The notes: generated by a model from the letters alone, not told the origin. Positions 21,830 to 34,560 are shown, counted from the first letter of the stretch. The stretch: 64,000 nt of DNA from Microcebus murinus (GCF_040939455.1 NC_134104.1:143070501-143134500); one strand, 5' to 3'. A program made the numbers and translations.

Positions 21830-23104
21830 TAAATATAAGTTGTGAAAAAATAAAGAAGTAATATTATAACCTATTAATGATAGTCCATGCTTTCAGTCCC
21901 ACAGAGTTGTTTTTTCTTTGCAATCCTCAGGTAAGACTGGGAAAAAGATCAGTGAAACTGTCTTTATGTTTTCTCAGACTCAGGGAATTGCCTGCTACCT
22001 GCAAAATCTTTTCTACCTCAATCAAATGAAGATGACCAGGAAGGACATCATAAGCATACATTGGTCCTGTTTGGAGTACTGTTTCTCACCCATCATCTTG
22101 GAATGAACACTCAGTGCCAGTGGGGATTTGAGCAGCTCTGTGCTTGAGGTGTTTAAGTCATCATCCCAAAGTGGTGTGGGGTTGGCAACTTTCCCTAGCC
22201 ATCTTTTCCCTTTGTATTACACTGGCTGTTAGAAAAGGGACTTTGGAATAGGGGACTTTGGAATAAAGGGACTTTGATAGTGCCTTCAGAGGATAGTGTA
22301 TAAAGATGGCTTTCATTTCCTTAAATCTCTTCAACTCACCCCTCCTCTGGCCCGTTTTTAAGCCCTGGGCATCTGGTGTCCCTGCTCCCCTCAGCCGCCT
22401 CTGCACATTCCAACCCTCTCACATGCCCGTGAAGTTTCATCCCTTAGTCCTTGTATCTTACAAACTTTTGCTGACTCAAAATCCAGCCAAGTATCAATAG
22501 GCCTTTCCTTTGCCCATGCATCTTTGGCTCCATAGAGGATGGGCATTGTCTCTGTTGCCCTTTGGCTGGTAACAGAGAGGGCCATACAGTGATGGAAAAG
22601 GTAGACAAAGGATTCATTTTTAAATATCAGCTTATGACTCCATATAAACATTGGCTGTGGACTATCCCTCTTGAATTAACGAAATACCACAACAAGCATT
22701 AATATAATTTTCTTCCTAATGTCACAGGGTCTAATCCGACATCAGCATGACTTTGACCCTTTTTTTTCCTCATGATAATAGCCTTAATTAATTATTCTAA
22801 AAAAAGCATTTGTTTCATTTCTGAGCCTGTCTTCATTTACAAAAGGCCTACAGACACTGGCTGAGAAAGGCTCTGTATGAACTATTCTGACAAAAGGAAG
22901 CATCCCTAATAGATTTTCTCTGATTCTTAAATCACTTTTCTGGTGCAGGTAAGGGATGAATCGATATAATCACTGGATCAAGAAAGATTCCAGGACATAG
23001 TGAGATCTTTAAGTCTTTTGTTAAGATAACTGAAATGGTACAATCTGTGATTTGGGAAAGAAATGTCTTCCATAGAGTTTCTTATATTAGCTCAATTTCT
23101 TTCC
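21830..23104. other. no recognisable gene or repeat; small tandem triplication
   Basis: Unique-looking. A local threefold repeat of 'gggactttggaata' lies at 22237-22277. Overlapping short open frames on both strands at 22161-22651 carry no recognisable domain. Confidence 0.35.
22237..22277. repeat. three tandem copies of a 14-15 base unit
   Basis: Units 'gggactttggaata', 'gggactttggaataaa' and 'gggactttgatag' follow one another with one or two bases between. Probably replication slippage. Confidence 0.8.
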
Positions 23105-23385
23105 CATTCACTAACAAGCATTCACTGTGCACTTACTGTGTTTAACAGGTGCCTCATTAAGAGTTGTGAGAAATAAAAACAATGTGTGGGTTAATTTTCA
23201 AAAAGCTAAAGGTCTTATTGGGAGCCATGACATATCTGCTTGAAAGATAGGATGGCCCATAAGTGCCACGTAAGAGAAGCAGAGACTGCATGCTAAAGCA
23301 CTTCAGAGATGGGAGAACTCTCAGAATTGGCAAGGCTGATCTTGGAACTTTTGCTAAATTATAGTGTTCCAATTTGACTTTCAAA
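23105..23385 (-). repeat. L2 LINE 3' end, antisense
   Basis: 'aacaagcattcactgtgcac', 'ttactgtgtttaacaggtgc' resemble the antisense L2 terminus (tatttattgagcacctactatgtgccaggc). 'gaaataaaaacaatgtgtgg' and 'gtcttattgggagccatgac' weakly follow it. Confidence 0.5.
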
Positions 23386-23389
23386 GAAA

Positions 23390-25519
23390 GAGGGTAACTT
23401 CCACTAAGTTGGAGTAGTAAGAGTGTTCCATTGTGTAGAACTGCTTTACTTATTACCTACTGAGATTAACAATAAAATCACTCTAACATTCAGAAATTAA
23501 CAAGAAAAGAACAATAAGATCTACTGGGTGTGGTGAATTAGGCATATTCACAAGACAAAGTAGAAGTTAATACAAACTTTTTTGCAAGTAACTGGCAATA
23601 AACACCAAGAATCATAACATTACTTACATTTTTATTTCATTCTGTTTTGGGAAATATTTATTACAGAAATGATATGAAATTTAGAAATTTATGTACTTTA
23701 TCACAATATTATTCACATTCCTGATAATTAGAAATGTCTAAGTAAATTTTAGTGTATACACTTGATGGACTAGAATGCTATGTTTATAAATAATACAAAT
23801 CAATATAGAAAATAAAAATGGAAGCATTCTTATGTGGTAATTTACAAAGAACAGAGTATACATTTATATATTCATTATTATTCTGTCTGTTTAAGAATGG
23901 AAATACAAACATTAAAGTAACAACTATGAAGGAAAAATGGACACAAATAATTTATGTCAAGAAGAAAGCCAGCAACAAGAAGAGGATTTCAGATTTCAAC
24001 AGCATTATCTAAATAAAATTGCAAGTAGAGATTTATTTTGAGTTTCAAATAGGATAAGACTCAACTACACGGAATTTGGGCAGGAATAGAGAGAAAGACC
24101 AAATATATATATATATATGTATACACACATATATATTAACCACAAACATGCAGACTCAAATTTTACATCATGATATGAGTTCTCAGGAGACTGAACCACT
24201 TATATTCAGGTCCAGAATTTTAGCATAAGCCACTTTTTTTCCATTGAATTCATTAATAGAAAAGGCTTTCATTTGGTGTAAGGAACAGTACTGGGTAGAA
24301 AATTTTCTTCCCTTTTGAGCATTAGCTTCACGTTTCTACAGTGAGCAATTTCATTTCAAAGGATATGCAGTCGTTTCCTGTTGGATCTTAGGCCATCCGG
24401 GAAAGACATTTGCTCTCTGTTTGGCCCCTCACTTGCCTGCCTTTTTCTCTCTCATCTCTATTTGGCTTGCTTTTGAATGGCTCCATCTATTGGTGCATGC
24501 TGCTCCAATTCCTGTGCTCAACACAAAAGTTAAATGATTTGTCATAGCTTCAGCCTGTCCACCTGTTGAGATCTGGCTATTAAATTTCATTGCCTGTGAG
24601 ACCCAGTGTCTGGTTTTCCAGGACTGAGATCCCTGCAGCTTTCAAATGTCAGCACTTCTTAGCCCTGTAACTGTGTTGAACCAGAGCACATGGAGGGACC
24701 TCCTGCCTTAATCTCACTTTCATCTTTTTAAACACATGTCTCCTTTCAAAGCTTATCTATTCCATATTCTGAATACGTGCATTAGTCACAAAGAATTTGA
24801 AGCATTTTAAAGATTTTGAAGCAGTTCTTTACTATTTAAAGAAATGGGGTTGTTGATAAATATCTTAAATTATACATGTAAGTGCAATTATTTTTATTCC
24901 CTATCCCGAGGAGGATTTTCCTTCTTGATTTGAAGTCACTGCTTGTTCTGCTTTCCCTGTTTAGTTCAGGGGTATGGCCCAGCCTCAGTCTTCTACAGAA
25001 ATCTTTCCCATTACCTTCTGCAAAGGGTGGGATTCCACACTGTATACTCCTAGGGACATTCACACCTATGTGTGTATAAATGAGGAGATGACAATAATAG
25101 TGATGACAGAGGATCTTCTAGGGAAAAAAAAATCTATGGAAAAAAATGACTATCATTATTTTTCCTATAATATTACCACCAGTAAGTTAGTATGTTAAAA
25201 ATTATCTTATTTGAAAACATTCACCCTGAGTGTGAAAATGTAAAGGATATCAGTCGTTTTCATTTAAATCTAAGGATCTTTCTGCCATTTCCTGAGTGCC
25301 GAGAAACTTCTGTGTTAACAATAAATTGGGCACAGGCATGAGGCGAGGATTTCTGAGATTGAGGGTCCACCTCTGGAGGAGGAACACGTAGCTTGAAAGC
25401 TGCACAAGATCATAAAAGCCTCTGGAGAATGGAAAATGAAGAAGTGGAGAAAGGGGCCCAGCACATAGAAGAGGGCCAGCCCTGCAGATCACCAACAGCA
25501 GTCTTGTGCATGGTGTGTT
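23390..25519. other. no recognisable gene or repeat; AT microsatellite
   Basis: (TA)n with TG/CA interruptions at 24101-24138. The stretch 24340-24720 is less AT-rich and lacks repeat signatures, and may be a conserved noncoding candidate. Open frames at 24836-25198 on both strands overlap each other and have no motif. Confidence 0.35.
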
Positions 25520-25690
25520 TCCACGTTTGTTACCTCGTTTAAAAGCTCCCTAGTTCTACAAGTATTATACTATTGCAGCCTCAGCGAGGAACTGGAGTGT
25601 GAGACTCGAATCACTTTTCAAAGTGACCTAGTTGGAACACAGAATCTTTGACTTCCAAATCTGTGGTTTTCTTGTAATGTTCCACCAATT
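25520..25690 (-). repeat. MIR SINE fragment
   Basis: Antisense MIR: 'gttacctcgtttaaaagctc', 'agcgaggaactggagtgtga', 'tcaaagtgacctagttggaa', 'tttgacttccaaatctgtgg'. Diverged but in the right order. Confidence 0.65.
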
Positions 25691-27091
25691 TAGGCCTCCA
25701 GGTCTTGGCTAGGGGCTGCCGTAAGGACTAGCAGCCCAGTGCTTTCCCCCCTTGGTCTTCCCCAGTCGCCCCAGGGGCCATCTGGAGCATGTGCTGTGGA
25801 GTCAGCATAGTCATGAGGCTAACAGGACAATTTTCGTGAGTTGTCAAGATTCCTAGAAGATATTAAGAAAAAGTTGAGTGTAAAATTTAACTGGTGAACA
25901 ATGTAAATTATGTTAAAGATAAACCAAAAATGGACATGTTAATGATGCATATAATGTGATTAAATGACTATGATTTTAAAATAAAAAAAACAGGAGTTCA
26001 AGGATACTTTTCTGTTTTTAGAAACCCATGTCAGGCTAGATCCAGAAAGTTTCCCTCAGGACAACATTATCTGTCTTCTATTAATGGTATTAATATTAAA
26101 AAGTTTCAGAAACACTGATTGCTTAAAAAGCCTCTTTTTGTTATTACAGAATGGATTCAATTTCCTTTTGCTGATGATGCCATCATTTCCTTCAAGGTAG
26201 ATGCTGAGGGCCAGTAAAGGAGTGTTCCTTTTTGTACAGTCATTCAAACACAAAGATGATTATACAGACGCTATGCTTCATGGCACTATCCTCCCCCATA
26301 ACTCCATATGTTTACGTTTAACACAGCTACGAACATCTTCACCTTATGAAATGGTTGATTTGTTGTCAGTCACAAAGTAAGACCACAGCATAACAACAGG
26401 ACAAGGGCAGGTTGTCCCTTGTATGAGGAGAATATTTGAAGGGTATGTTATATATGAAAGAGAAAGATCTTCAGGGAGAAAAAAGATAAAGGTTGAGCTT
26501 AGTTTTAGCACTTAGAAAAATAAAAGAGAGAACTTTGATTTCTGTTATATCTCTGAACTTTAGCATGACTCCCTAAGAGGGTTGGTATACATTTGAGAGA
26601 GGCAGAGAGATTTTGAAATTGATGTCCAACATTCTAAGATGATGTTTGCTGGTTACCAAGCTAAACTCTTCAGCCTGGCATTTAAAATCCTTTTCCTCAC
26701 TTTATTCATGTTATATTATCAGTGTTATTTTTTATTACTGCTAGTGATTTTTTCATTCTGCAGTTGTTGCTTGTTCTCTCAGGATATTAATATTTACACA
26801 TTTTCAGTGCCCAATCATTGCTCCTGGCATGAATTAGCAACTTACTTAAGCTCATCAAAAATAGATCTAGTCTTCTTTTAATGAGTATCTTTGCCTTTGT
26901 GCTTGAAACTACTAATGAAAGCCATAGTATAAGTGTATATTTCAGATATTTGTGAACAAAATCCTAGTTCAAAAGTGAAACTAGTTCCTCAAGTAGTTAT
27001 GGTAAAATATACATTTCTCTTAACCTCCTAAATAGCAAAAATATTACTTTTGTATCTTTTTTAACTTCCACTTTATTTAACAAACACTACA
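25691..27091. other. no recognisable gene or repeat
   Basis: AT-rich sequence with an A-run at 25979-25990. The plus-strand frame 26639-26881 is hydrophobic by T-richness and has no family match. Confidence 0.35.
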
Positions 27092-27450
27092 GGCCGGCGC
27101 GGTGGCTCACGCCTGTAATCCTAGCACTCTGGGAGGCCGAGGTGGGTAGATTGCTCAAGGTCAGGAGTTTGAAACCAGTCTGAGCAAGAGCGAGACCCCA
27201 TCTCTACTATAAATAGAAAGAAATTAATTGGCCAACTAATATATATAGAAAAAATTAGCAGGGCATGGTGGCGCATGCCTGTAGTCCCAGCTACTTGGGA
27301 GGCTGAGGCAGTAGGATCACTTGAGCCCAGGAGTTTGAGGTTGCTGTGAGCTAGACTGATGCCACGGCACTCACTCTAGCCTGGGCAACAATGTGAGACT
27401 CTGTCTCAAACAACAACAACAAAATAAACCACAACAACAAAGAAATAGAC
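27092..27450 (+). mobile_element. Alu SINE, strepsirrhine-type dimer
   Basis: 'ggccggcgcggtggctcacg' to an A-rich (caa)n tail. The spacer contains 'aaagaaattaattggccaac' and 'atatatagaaaaaattagca', and the right arm 'tgatgccacggcactcactc'. The head is close to consensus with CpGs retained, so it is probably among the younger Alus. It abuts the next Alu head to tail. Confidence 0.95.
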
Positions 27451-27452
27451 CT

Positions 27453-27773
27453 GGCTGGGCACAGTGGCTCATACCCATAATCCCAGTATTTTGGGAGACC
27501 GAGGTGGAAAGATTTCTTAAGGCCAGGAGTTCGAGGACTAGCCTGGGCAACATAACAAGAATCTGTCTCTACAAAAAATAAAAAATTACCCAGGTATGGT
27601 GGTATGTCCCTGTAGTTACAGCTACACAAGAGACTGAGCCAGGAGAATTGCTTTAACCCAGGAGTACAAGGTGAGCTATGATCACCTTGTGATCTATGAT
27701 CATGCCATTGCACTTTAGCCTGAGAAACAGAGATACCCAGTCTTAAATCAAGAAATAACCCCAACTACAAAAA
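27453..27773 (+). mobile_element. Alu SINE, older AluJ-like dimer
   Basis: 'ggctgggcacagtggctcat' through 'gcattttagcctgagaaac'-like right-arm text, without the strepsirrhine spacer. Right-arm text 'gagctatgatc...catgccattgcacttt' is AluJ-like. A local near-duplication ('ctatgatcaccttgtgat / ctatgatcatgcc') has occurred near 27674-27706. Many mismatches indicate greater age than its neighbour. Confidence 0.9.
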
Positions 27774-27774
27774 A

Positions 27775-28488
27775 AAAGTGCTTATAAAAAATTATTGTAA
27801 ATGACTGAAAGTGAAAAAGATACCAACCTATTTTCTTTACCTTTTTATACCCAAGGCCCATTGTCCAAAAGCAAAAATATTTAACTGTGTTAGCTTTTTG
27901 TTCATACATTTATATCGATATTTCCAAATAATGTGTTTGTGAACTTGCCCATTCAGATATTATCTATTGACTTATTACTGTTGTTGATTAGGATTTAGCC
28001 AGCAAACTTGCCATGATCCTCCTGACCCTTTATCCTTTGTGTTGTAAATATAATTATTTTATACATATTGGTTAACTCAGTATTCACAGATAATGTGTAT
28101 GACTGTCAATAATGCCTCACGGAAATACACTCCAAATAGTCATTTCCAGTTTGTGAAATATGTTTTGCATATTGCAAAACAACTTTCTTTTCTTTCTGTG
28201 TACTTACTGCAAATTCTTCCAGAATGTTTTCATTTTCTTTCTAATGAAACACATTAAACAAACTAATCAGTGCAATTTATTATTCCTAGACCTTCTTTTG
28301 AAGCCAGCTTTCTCCTCTCCTCTAATCTGGATTGGTTGTCCTCTAGGCTGCTGTGTGTGTATTGTCCCAGAACTGTCCTGCACCATCCAGTGCTGATTCC
28401 CTGTTTTCTGGATTCTGTTTTCTTATATCTTGGTTTATTCTTAAATCTTAGTAAAACATATCCTCTAAAGTTTCTTAAGAAGAAAGGT
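27775..28488. other. no recognisable gene or repeat
   Basis: AT-rich. Two overlapping plus-strand frames at 28160-28494 show no domain; T-rich codons make them look hydrophobic. Confidence 0.35.
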
Positions 28489-28489
28489 A

Positions 28490-29640
28490 TGTAGAAGGTA
28501 AGTTGAGTCTTGCTGTCTGATACTGTTTTTGTTCTGGCCTTAAATTTAAGAGTAGTTTGTCTGGGTATAGAATTCTAGGATAAAAAAATATTTTTTATTC
28601 AGAGTTTTAGATGCATTATCTTTTATTTTCTGTCACTGCTGCCATTAGTGTTTTACTTTTTTTTTTTTAATCCATGGAAACTTTTAAAATTTATACCTAG
28701 ATCTTGATGTTCTGAAATGTCATATTGATATATGTTGAGGAGGTGGTTCTTTACTGTTCATTGTGGTAGACAGGCCAACTGTGGGCCCTTTCAATCTTGA
28801 AATATTTTGTTATTTCTTCATTTCTTTACCTTTTTCTGTTTTTCTAATATTTCTGCTATACTTTTTGATCTCCTGGATTGTTTCTATAATTGTCTTAAAA
28901 TAATTTATCTTCTATTTTGCATCTTTGGCCTTTTGTTCACGTTTTTGGAATTACCTCAATTTTATTTTGACAATTTCTATTATTTTTTATGTTGAAAATT
29001 CAGCAGATAGCTCATTTTTCTTCTCTGATGCTCTTTTAAAAATTGTATTATATTTTTGTTTCATGGATGCAATGATCTCCCATCTCTTTGAGAATATTAG
29101 AGATAGTTTTGTTTTTTGTGGTCATTACCACCTTTCTCTTCCTCTGCTTCTGTCACGGAGCCTGCGTCCTCTGAGTTCTTTTTCATGCTTTTGTTTATTT
29201 GTTTAAATTCTATTTATCAAGTTGGAAGCTCTTCCTATATATTATGTGACCCCTGGTTATCGCTAATTATTCATTCATATTTAAGAGTGAGATGTTAAAT
29301 AGATAATTTAAAGACTTCTTACATGCCTGGAAGGGATTTATTTACTGGTGCAATTTATTACAGAGCAATTGGACTTTGAAAGAGAATATTAGTTTCTGTT
29401 GGTCGTTTTGCCTTGGGCTGGTCATCTCTACAAGAGAATCCTCTATTATCTGAAGTGTATACCTGGTTGCCAACATCTGGGAAGAGGGCGAGAGAGGTCA
29501 GGCTTTCACTTAATGCCGTTTCCAGCCTTGTGCCACATCCCATTCTCCACTGTTCTTATTGTTTCTCAAGTGAATTCTCTTCGTTTACATTCTTATTCTC
29601 TTGCTTTGGATAGGAGGTGAAGAAGGAAGTATCAATTGGC
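28490..29640 (-). repeat. old LINE-1 (L1M-type), antisense
   Basis: 'gtctgggtatagaattctag', 'tttttgatctcctggattgt', 'tctataattgtcttaaaata', 'catctttggccttttgttca', 'catggatgcaatgatctccc', 'attcatatttaagagtgaga' match, from memory, an antisense old L1 region outside the coding core. Heavily decayed. The T-rich open frames between 28807 and 29298 are by-products. Confidence 0.5.
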
Positions 29641-29644
29641 CACA

Positions 29645-30469
29645 TGGAGTGTGAGGATACTTGAAGATACAAGGACTCCGTGTGCAAGCTTTGAAGCAAT
29701 GTTCTTGTTTTCAGCCCCATGGAACCACTTACAACTTCTTTGGCACCTGTTGCCCCCAAACGCTGAGGCTTTGTAGGGCTTCCCAGGTCAAATTCTCACC
29801 TGAGGGTCCCTCCTCTGCAAGCACTTACTTTTTCTATTCTAATTCTCCAGTAGACTCTCAAATAGAGACTCTCCACTGTCCCATCTGCTATCCATCTCCC
29901 CAAAAGGTGTTGAAATCTCCAGCCCACTGCTGTCACGTTGCCTATTTTTGCCCTTGCTATTTGTATATTTTATTCTATTATTAATGTTTATGCGGGCTTT
30001 TGGAGAGCCATGATATAAATATGCTATTTTATTTTTAAAATTCTATATAGATTAAAACAAAAACCAAGGTCTGATTGGGAAGAGTTTTCTTTCTCAGTAA
30101 TTAATGGAAGACAAGAGACATAGTACATGCCCAGTGTATTTAAATTTTTATTACTATGAGACCTGATTAAATATGACTAATTTTTGTTGCTCAAATCCTC
30201 AAGCCTGAAACCCATTGAAAAATTAAAATATTGAGCAAAACTCTAAAGAAGTAAGGAAACTGCCACAACCCAACCCATAAACTCTGAATCGCATACATTT
30301 AAAATTCTGTGAAATATTCACCTTAGTGAAGACACTAACATATCTGATTCAGGGTTATAGAATTCATAGCTTAATCTAACCCTCAAACCCTGACCATCAC
30401 TTATCCTAGCCTAGCCTGACTAATGTAGGTCTAGACATATTGGCACCACCCTAACAAGAGAAGGTATGT
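29645..30469. other. no recognisable gene or repeat
   Basis: A plus-strand open frame at 29661-29984 has no recognisable motif. AT-rich from 29985. Confidence 0.35.
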
Positions 30470-31065
30470 GGCAGGGACTGGCAGCTAGCTTGGCATGGTG
30501 AGGAAACTGATATCAGAAGCTAGAAATGGAAGCCCATGTTACAGTGGAAAATATTTCATAAATAATAATCTATACTATCTTGGTTGATATGCCACAGGGG
30601 TACTGCACTGAAAGCAATTGGGTGCATTCGACAAGGAATTAAAAGGAGATCTGAGCTAGTTAAAATAATCAGCCAGTTTCAAAGTAGTTATGAAAGGAAA
30701 TAAATAGAATTCAGAGATTTAGGACAATGTAAAATCAGAACTGCTTATTACTTTTAGATGCAAAATGTAAAAGATAAAATTAAGAAAGTCTTAAATTCCA
30801 TTAAAATTTAATCTGTTGGAATAAACCAAATTAAGGGTATGGCCTTTACATCTAGTATAAAATATGTAAATGAATTAAGATGCCTGAAAGCAAATATGAG
30901 GCTAAGGACATAACATTCCCAAAATAGCTAGAGAGAAATGAAGGCAAAAAAATATGTTCTCAAAAAAAAAAAAAAAAAAATCTTGGGCATAGAAAACTTT
31001 GGAATGAAATAGAAATCTCAAAATATAGAGCTGAGGACAACGAGGGTAACCTAAGCAAGTTGGTC
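30470..31065 (+). mobile_element. ERVL-MaLR internal-region remnant
   Basis: 'cttggcatggtgaggaaact', 'ttgatatgccacaggggtac', 'ttgggtgcattcgacaagga', 'taaaataatcagccagtttc', 'atttaggacaatgtaaaatc' and 'acatctagtataaaatatgt' follow the MaLR (MST/THE1-type) internal sequence in order. The reading frame is gone. A run of about 20 A at 30961-30980 is a local expansion. I see no clear flanking LTR within 1 kb. Confidence 0.65.
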
Positions 31066-31505
31066 ATTTGAAACCCCTTAGTAAAAATATTCTTTGGATA
31101 TTTGTTTTGCATTTTTGTGAAGGCATTATGAAGAGTCGATTTTATATTAACAAAAAGTGTGTACCTTTTTATTTTTTATCAAAAATAATTTTATATGTGT
31201 TAAATACAAACAATTTTAAACCATTTTTATCTCTTTTAAATACAAAAACAAAGTGTATTTGTCTTTCATTTCACTCCCCCCCGCACTTGTATTTGATGGT
31301 GTTATTTTTTCACATAGAATAAAGTTAACTTACATGAATATAATTCCAAAATCATGTTCAAATTGTTTTAAAGTTTCTTTCTGCTTTCACAGTAGCAAGT
31401 ACAGTTCTGAAGATCTTATTCTTCTTCTTTCCTTTTCTTAGTGATTTTCCAAACCAGGCATCATTTTGGGAACCAAATGAGAAATCTTAAAGTGTATACA
31501 TTAAC
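31066..31505. other. no recognisable gene or repeat
   Basis: AT-rich, ending at the TSD of the next Alu. Confidence 0.4.
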
Positions 31506-31827
31506 ATAAATTGCTTTTTCTCTAGGCCAGGTGCAGTGGCTCACATCTGTAATCCCAGCACTCTGGGAGGCTGAGGCAGGAGGATCTGCCGAGCTCAGGA
31601 GTTCGAGACCAGCAAGAACAAGATGCCATCCCTACTGAAAACAGAAAAATTAGTCGGGCACAATGGTGTGTACTTATAGTCCCAGCTACTTGGGAGGCTC
31701 AGGCAGGAGGATGGCTTGAGCCCAGGAGTTTAAGGTTGCAGAGAGCTATGATGATGCCACTGCACTCCAGCCTGGGCAATAGAATGAGACTTTTTCTCAA
31801 AAATAAAAAATAAATTGCTTTTTCCCT
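31506..31827 (+). mobile_element. Alu SINE (AluJ-like) with 18-bp TSD
   Basis: Alu body from 31525 ('ggccaggtgcagtggctcac') to an A-rich tail at about 31809. Direct repeats 'ataaattgctttttctct' (31506-31523) and 'ataaattgctttttccct' (31810-31827) differ at one base. Right-arm text 'gatgatgccactgcactcca' and the absence of the strepsirrhine spacer fit AluJ. Confidence 0.95.
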
Positions 31828-34191
31828 GGAAATGTCACTGAAGCATGCAGGAAGCCATGTGGTTTTAGGACATCAGTGAATCGTGAGTGTTGAATTCAAG
31901 TGTCAGTCAAAGGGCTGGTTACAATGGTGGTGCCATGCCAATGTAAGACTCTTCCCAGAAACCAGCTATTGTAGCCAACATTGTTTTTAACTTTTAAATT
32001 CACAATCTAATATTTTACTGATTTCAGCAGGACTGGGTCCAGATTACATTCTCCTAGCTACCTTCAAATTACACATGGAAATCTAAGTTTATAATTGTGG
32101 TGTTTTGTGTTCCTATGTTGTAACCACCTGAAAATTGCTATTCTGGCTCATCCTGACTAATGGGTTTCAAATTAACAAGCTCTTGGCTCCTATTATGCTC
32201 ATTAAGCAAAAGTTCATATTTGGAAGGTCTCAGACGTATTCCATGTTTAATTGATTTGGTAATCATTTCTATTTAGACTCCTCATGTATAGATAAATGTC
32301 CGATGAAGACAGCTTCAGTCAAGAACGAACAAGACAGCGGTGACTCCCACACTTGGCACTAAGTGCTTAAGCACATTTAGTAGCCTTTAGGGAAGCAAAG
32401 TGACAGGAAAAACCTAGACTCACTTTAAAAGATTTCACTTGCCCTACTGACCTCATGGAACTGCCTGGAATGTTGAATAAGTTTATATATATGAAAGTAC
32501 CTGTGGAAACAGACGTGCTAGCTTATCATTAACATCAATAACAATAATTTCTAATGACTGTCCTCTCTATTTGTCCTGTCAGTAGAAATGTAAATACCTT
32601 AGAAAAGTATTCCATATCATGTGAAAATCAGTATCTTCTTTACTTTGACTTTTTCTAACCTCTTTCCTTTTCCCATTATTCTACCCTAAGAGACTATTTA
32701 GTAAACTGAAAAGTGAAATTGTTACTTAGTCTGTACCTAAATGGCACAAATATTTGCAAGTAATTTTCCTTCATCGATAGTTGGTCAGACAATTGACAAT
32801 TTATCAGAAAAACTTAAAAGCTGCCATTTCCAAAAGGATAGATGTTCTTGCTGATTTGGTCAATATTAATAGAAGATGGGTTTTGTTTTTATTTAAAATG
32901 TTGAACTTCATATTTCTCTATGGCTTCTCACAGTCGGCTAGAGTATCTCAATAATTGGGAAGTTAATGAGAAAAAATGTTAGACTCAACTGAATAGTTTC
33001 AGCTATTTATTCTTAGAAATTTAGACCAAATCCAGTAGCTTTTATGAGGTACAATCAATTAAAACAGATCTCAGTGTGATAGACAACACTTTAAGAGATG
33101 GTTTCCAAAATTTTATAACTGTCACGACCCCCAGTAGATAGAAAGATAGCATGGTATTTCTAATGAATAAGTTTAACAAAGCAATGTAAAAGGTTCTGAT
33201 GGAGGAATTTCTACAAGGAGTAAAGCAAATTTGAAAGTGAGAAATTACTACCCAAAGTGTTCTATTGTGATGAGTACCCTCATAATCAGTTTGGGGAGAA
33301 AGGATATAAGAAAGCAGAGGGATACATTGGAATGAGCTGGGGGAAGAAGGAAAAGCTCTATTGTCAAATACAGACAAGTCCAGTGAGACCGAGTCTCTAA
33401 CATTTCTACATGCAAGGCATAGATTGCCTAACACTGAGAATAACTTGGGGAAGCGTCGCTAACTGTTTAGAGACCCTAACTTCAGACTCATGATTCAGCT
33501 GTAGGCACAAAATAGCCTGAAGCAGGAAGGCAGGAGGAGAAAAAGGAAAATAACATTGATTAGTACATTCTAGCACATTGTTAAGTACTTCATAGACCTT
33601 ATCTTATATAAGTTACTATTTTTCTCCAATTATGAATAACATGATCCTTAATGAACCTTAAAGTATAGAAAAGAATAAAAGCTACTTATAATCATTCTAT
33701 TTTACATTGCTGTAAAGTTTGATATACCATTTTTGTTTTTGTTTTTGTTTTCTGCTTGCCATGGTGATTGTCATATTTTTAGCTATTCCTGGAAAAACTA
33801 AAACTAAGTGACTTGTGGTGATTATCTTGTAAATTATTTGGGATTTGGTATCAGAATTGCTTTCAACCCTATATTAAATATTCATATTTATTTTTTAAAA
33901 CTTTTTCTTTAAAATGCACTACATAAGTCAAAAATAGCAGAGATAATGGTAGCTTCTCTTAACACTTTCCTGTATAGAGATTTAAGATCAACATAAGAAT
34001 AAACCCTGATTGATTACATGATTAAATTATTTTGTTAACCATGCGAATGCAAGCCTGTCTTTCTGGTTAATGATGATAATATTTTTTTTTTTAAAAATTG
34101 ACTCAGAATATTTTACTAGTGTGAAATAAACAATTTTTCTGTTTATTATGTCACACCAATTGCCTTCTAGATTTGAAATGTTTATTCATAC

Positions 34192-34209
34192 ACTCAATTA
34201 TAATTGAGT
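34192..34209. other. 18-bp perfect palindrome
   Basis: actcaattataattgagt reads the same on both strands. It contains two TAATT/AATTA cores in opposite orientation, the shape of a paired homeodomain site, but the surroundings are AT-rich and chance is possible. Confidence 0.6.
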
Positions 34210-34487
34210 ATTTTAGGATATTGGGTATGATTACATAGAGTAGCATAAAGGAGTGATGTTAATATGGTAGCTTTTTGTGGTATCCCAGTCATTTGGAAAC
34301 TATGATAGCCAAGTCATATTAGCATTTTATTCCTGTCTGGGGTTATTATTGTGCCTCTAATGTAGAAAACCAATAAGCTAAGCTGGGCTTCATTTCCTAA
34401 GCTAGGCCAGTTAAAATGATAAAGGATCATAGACTTCAACTGTAAAAATTTTTCTACATAGAAATTCTCTAACTATACTGATTCAAA

Positions 34488-34560
34488 ACATATATAATAT
34501 ATATAATTTTTATACAGATAAATCAAATATATATATAACATATATAAATTTCTATTTTTA
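34488..34560. repeat. AT-rich low-complexity DNA
   Basis: Irregular (TA)n and (ATATA) runs, for example 'acatatataatatatataat' and 'caaatatatatataacatat'. Confidence 0.85.

Noticed and set aside
27351..27764. 137-codon minus-strand open frame
   Set aside because: It is the antisense reading of two adjacent Alus; phrases like 'FFVETDSCYVAQA' are well-known Alu-encoded text.
33042..33434. 130-codon minus-strand open frame
   Set aside because: No domain, no repeat of known type, no splice or promoter context. The length is within chance for a 64-kb AT-rich window, and the composition (Ser/Leu/Phe-rich) is typical of chance frames.
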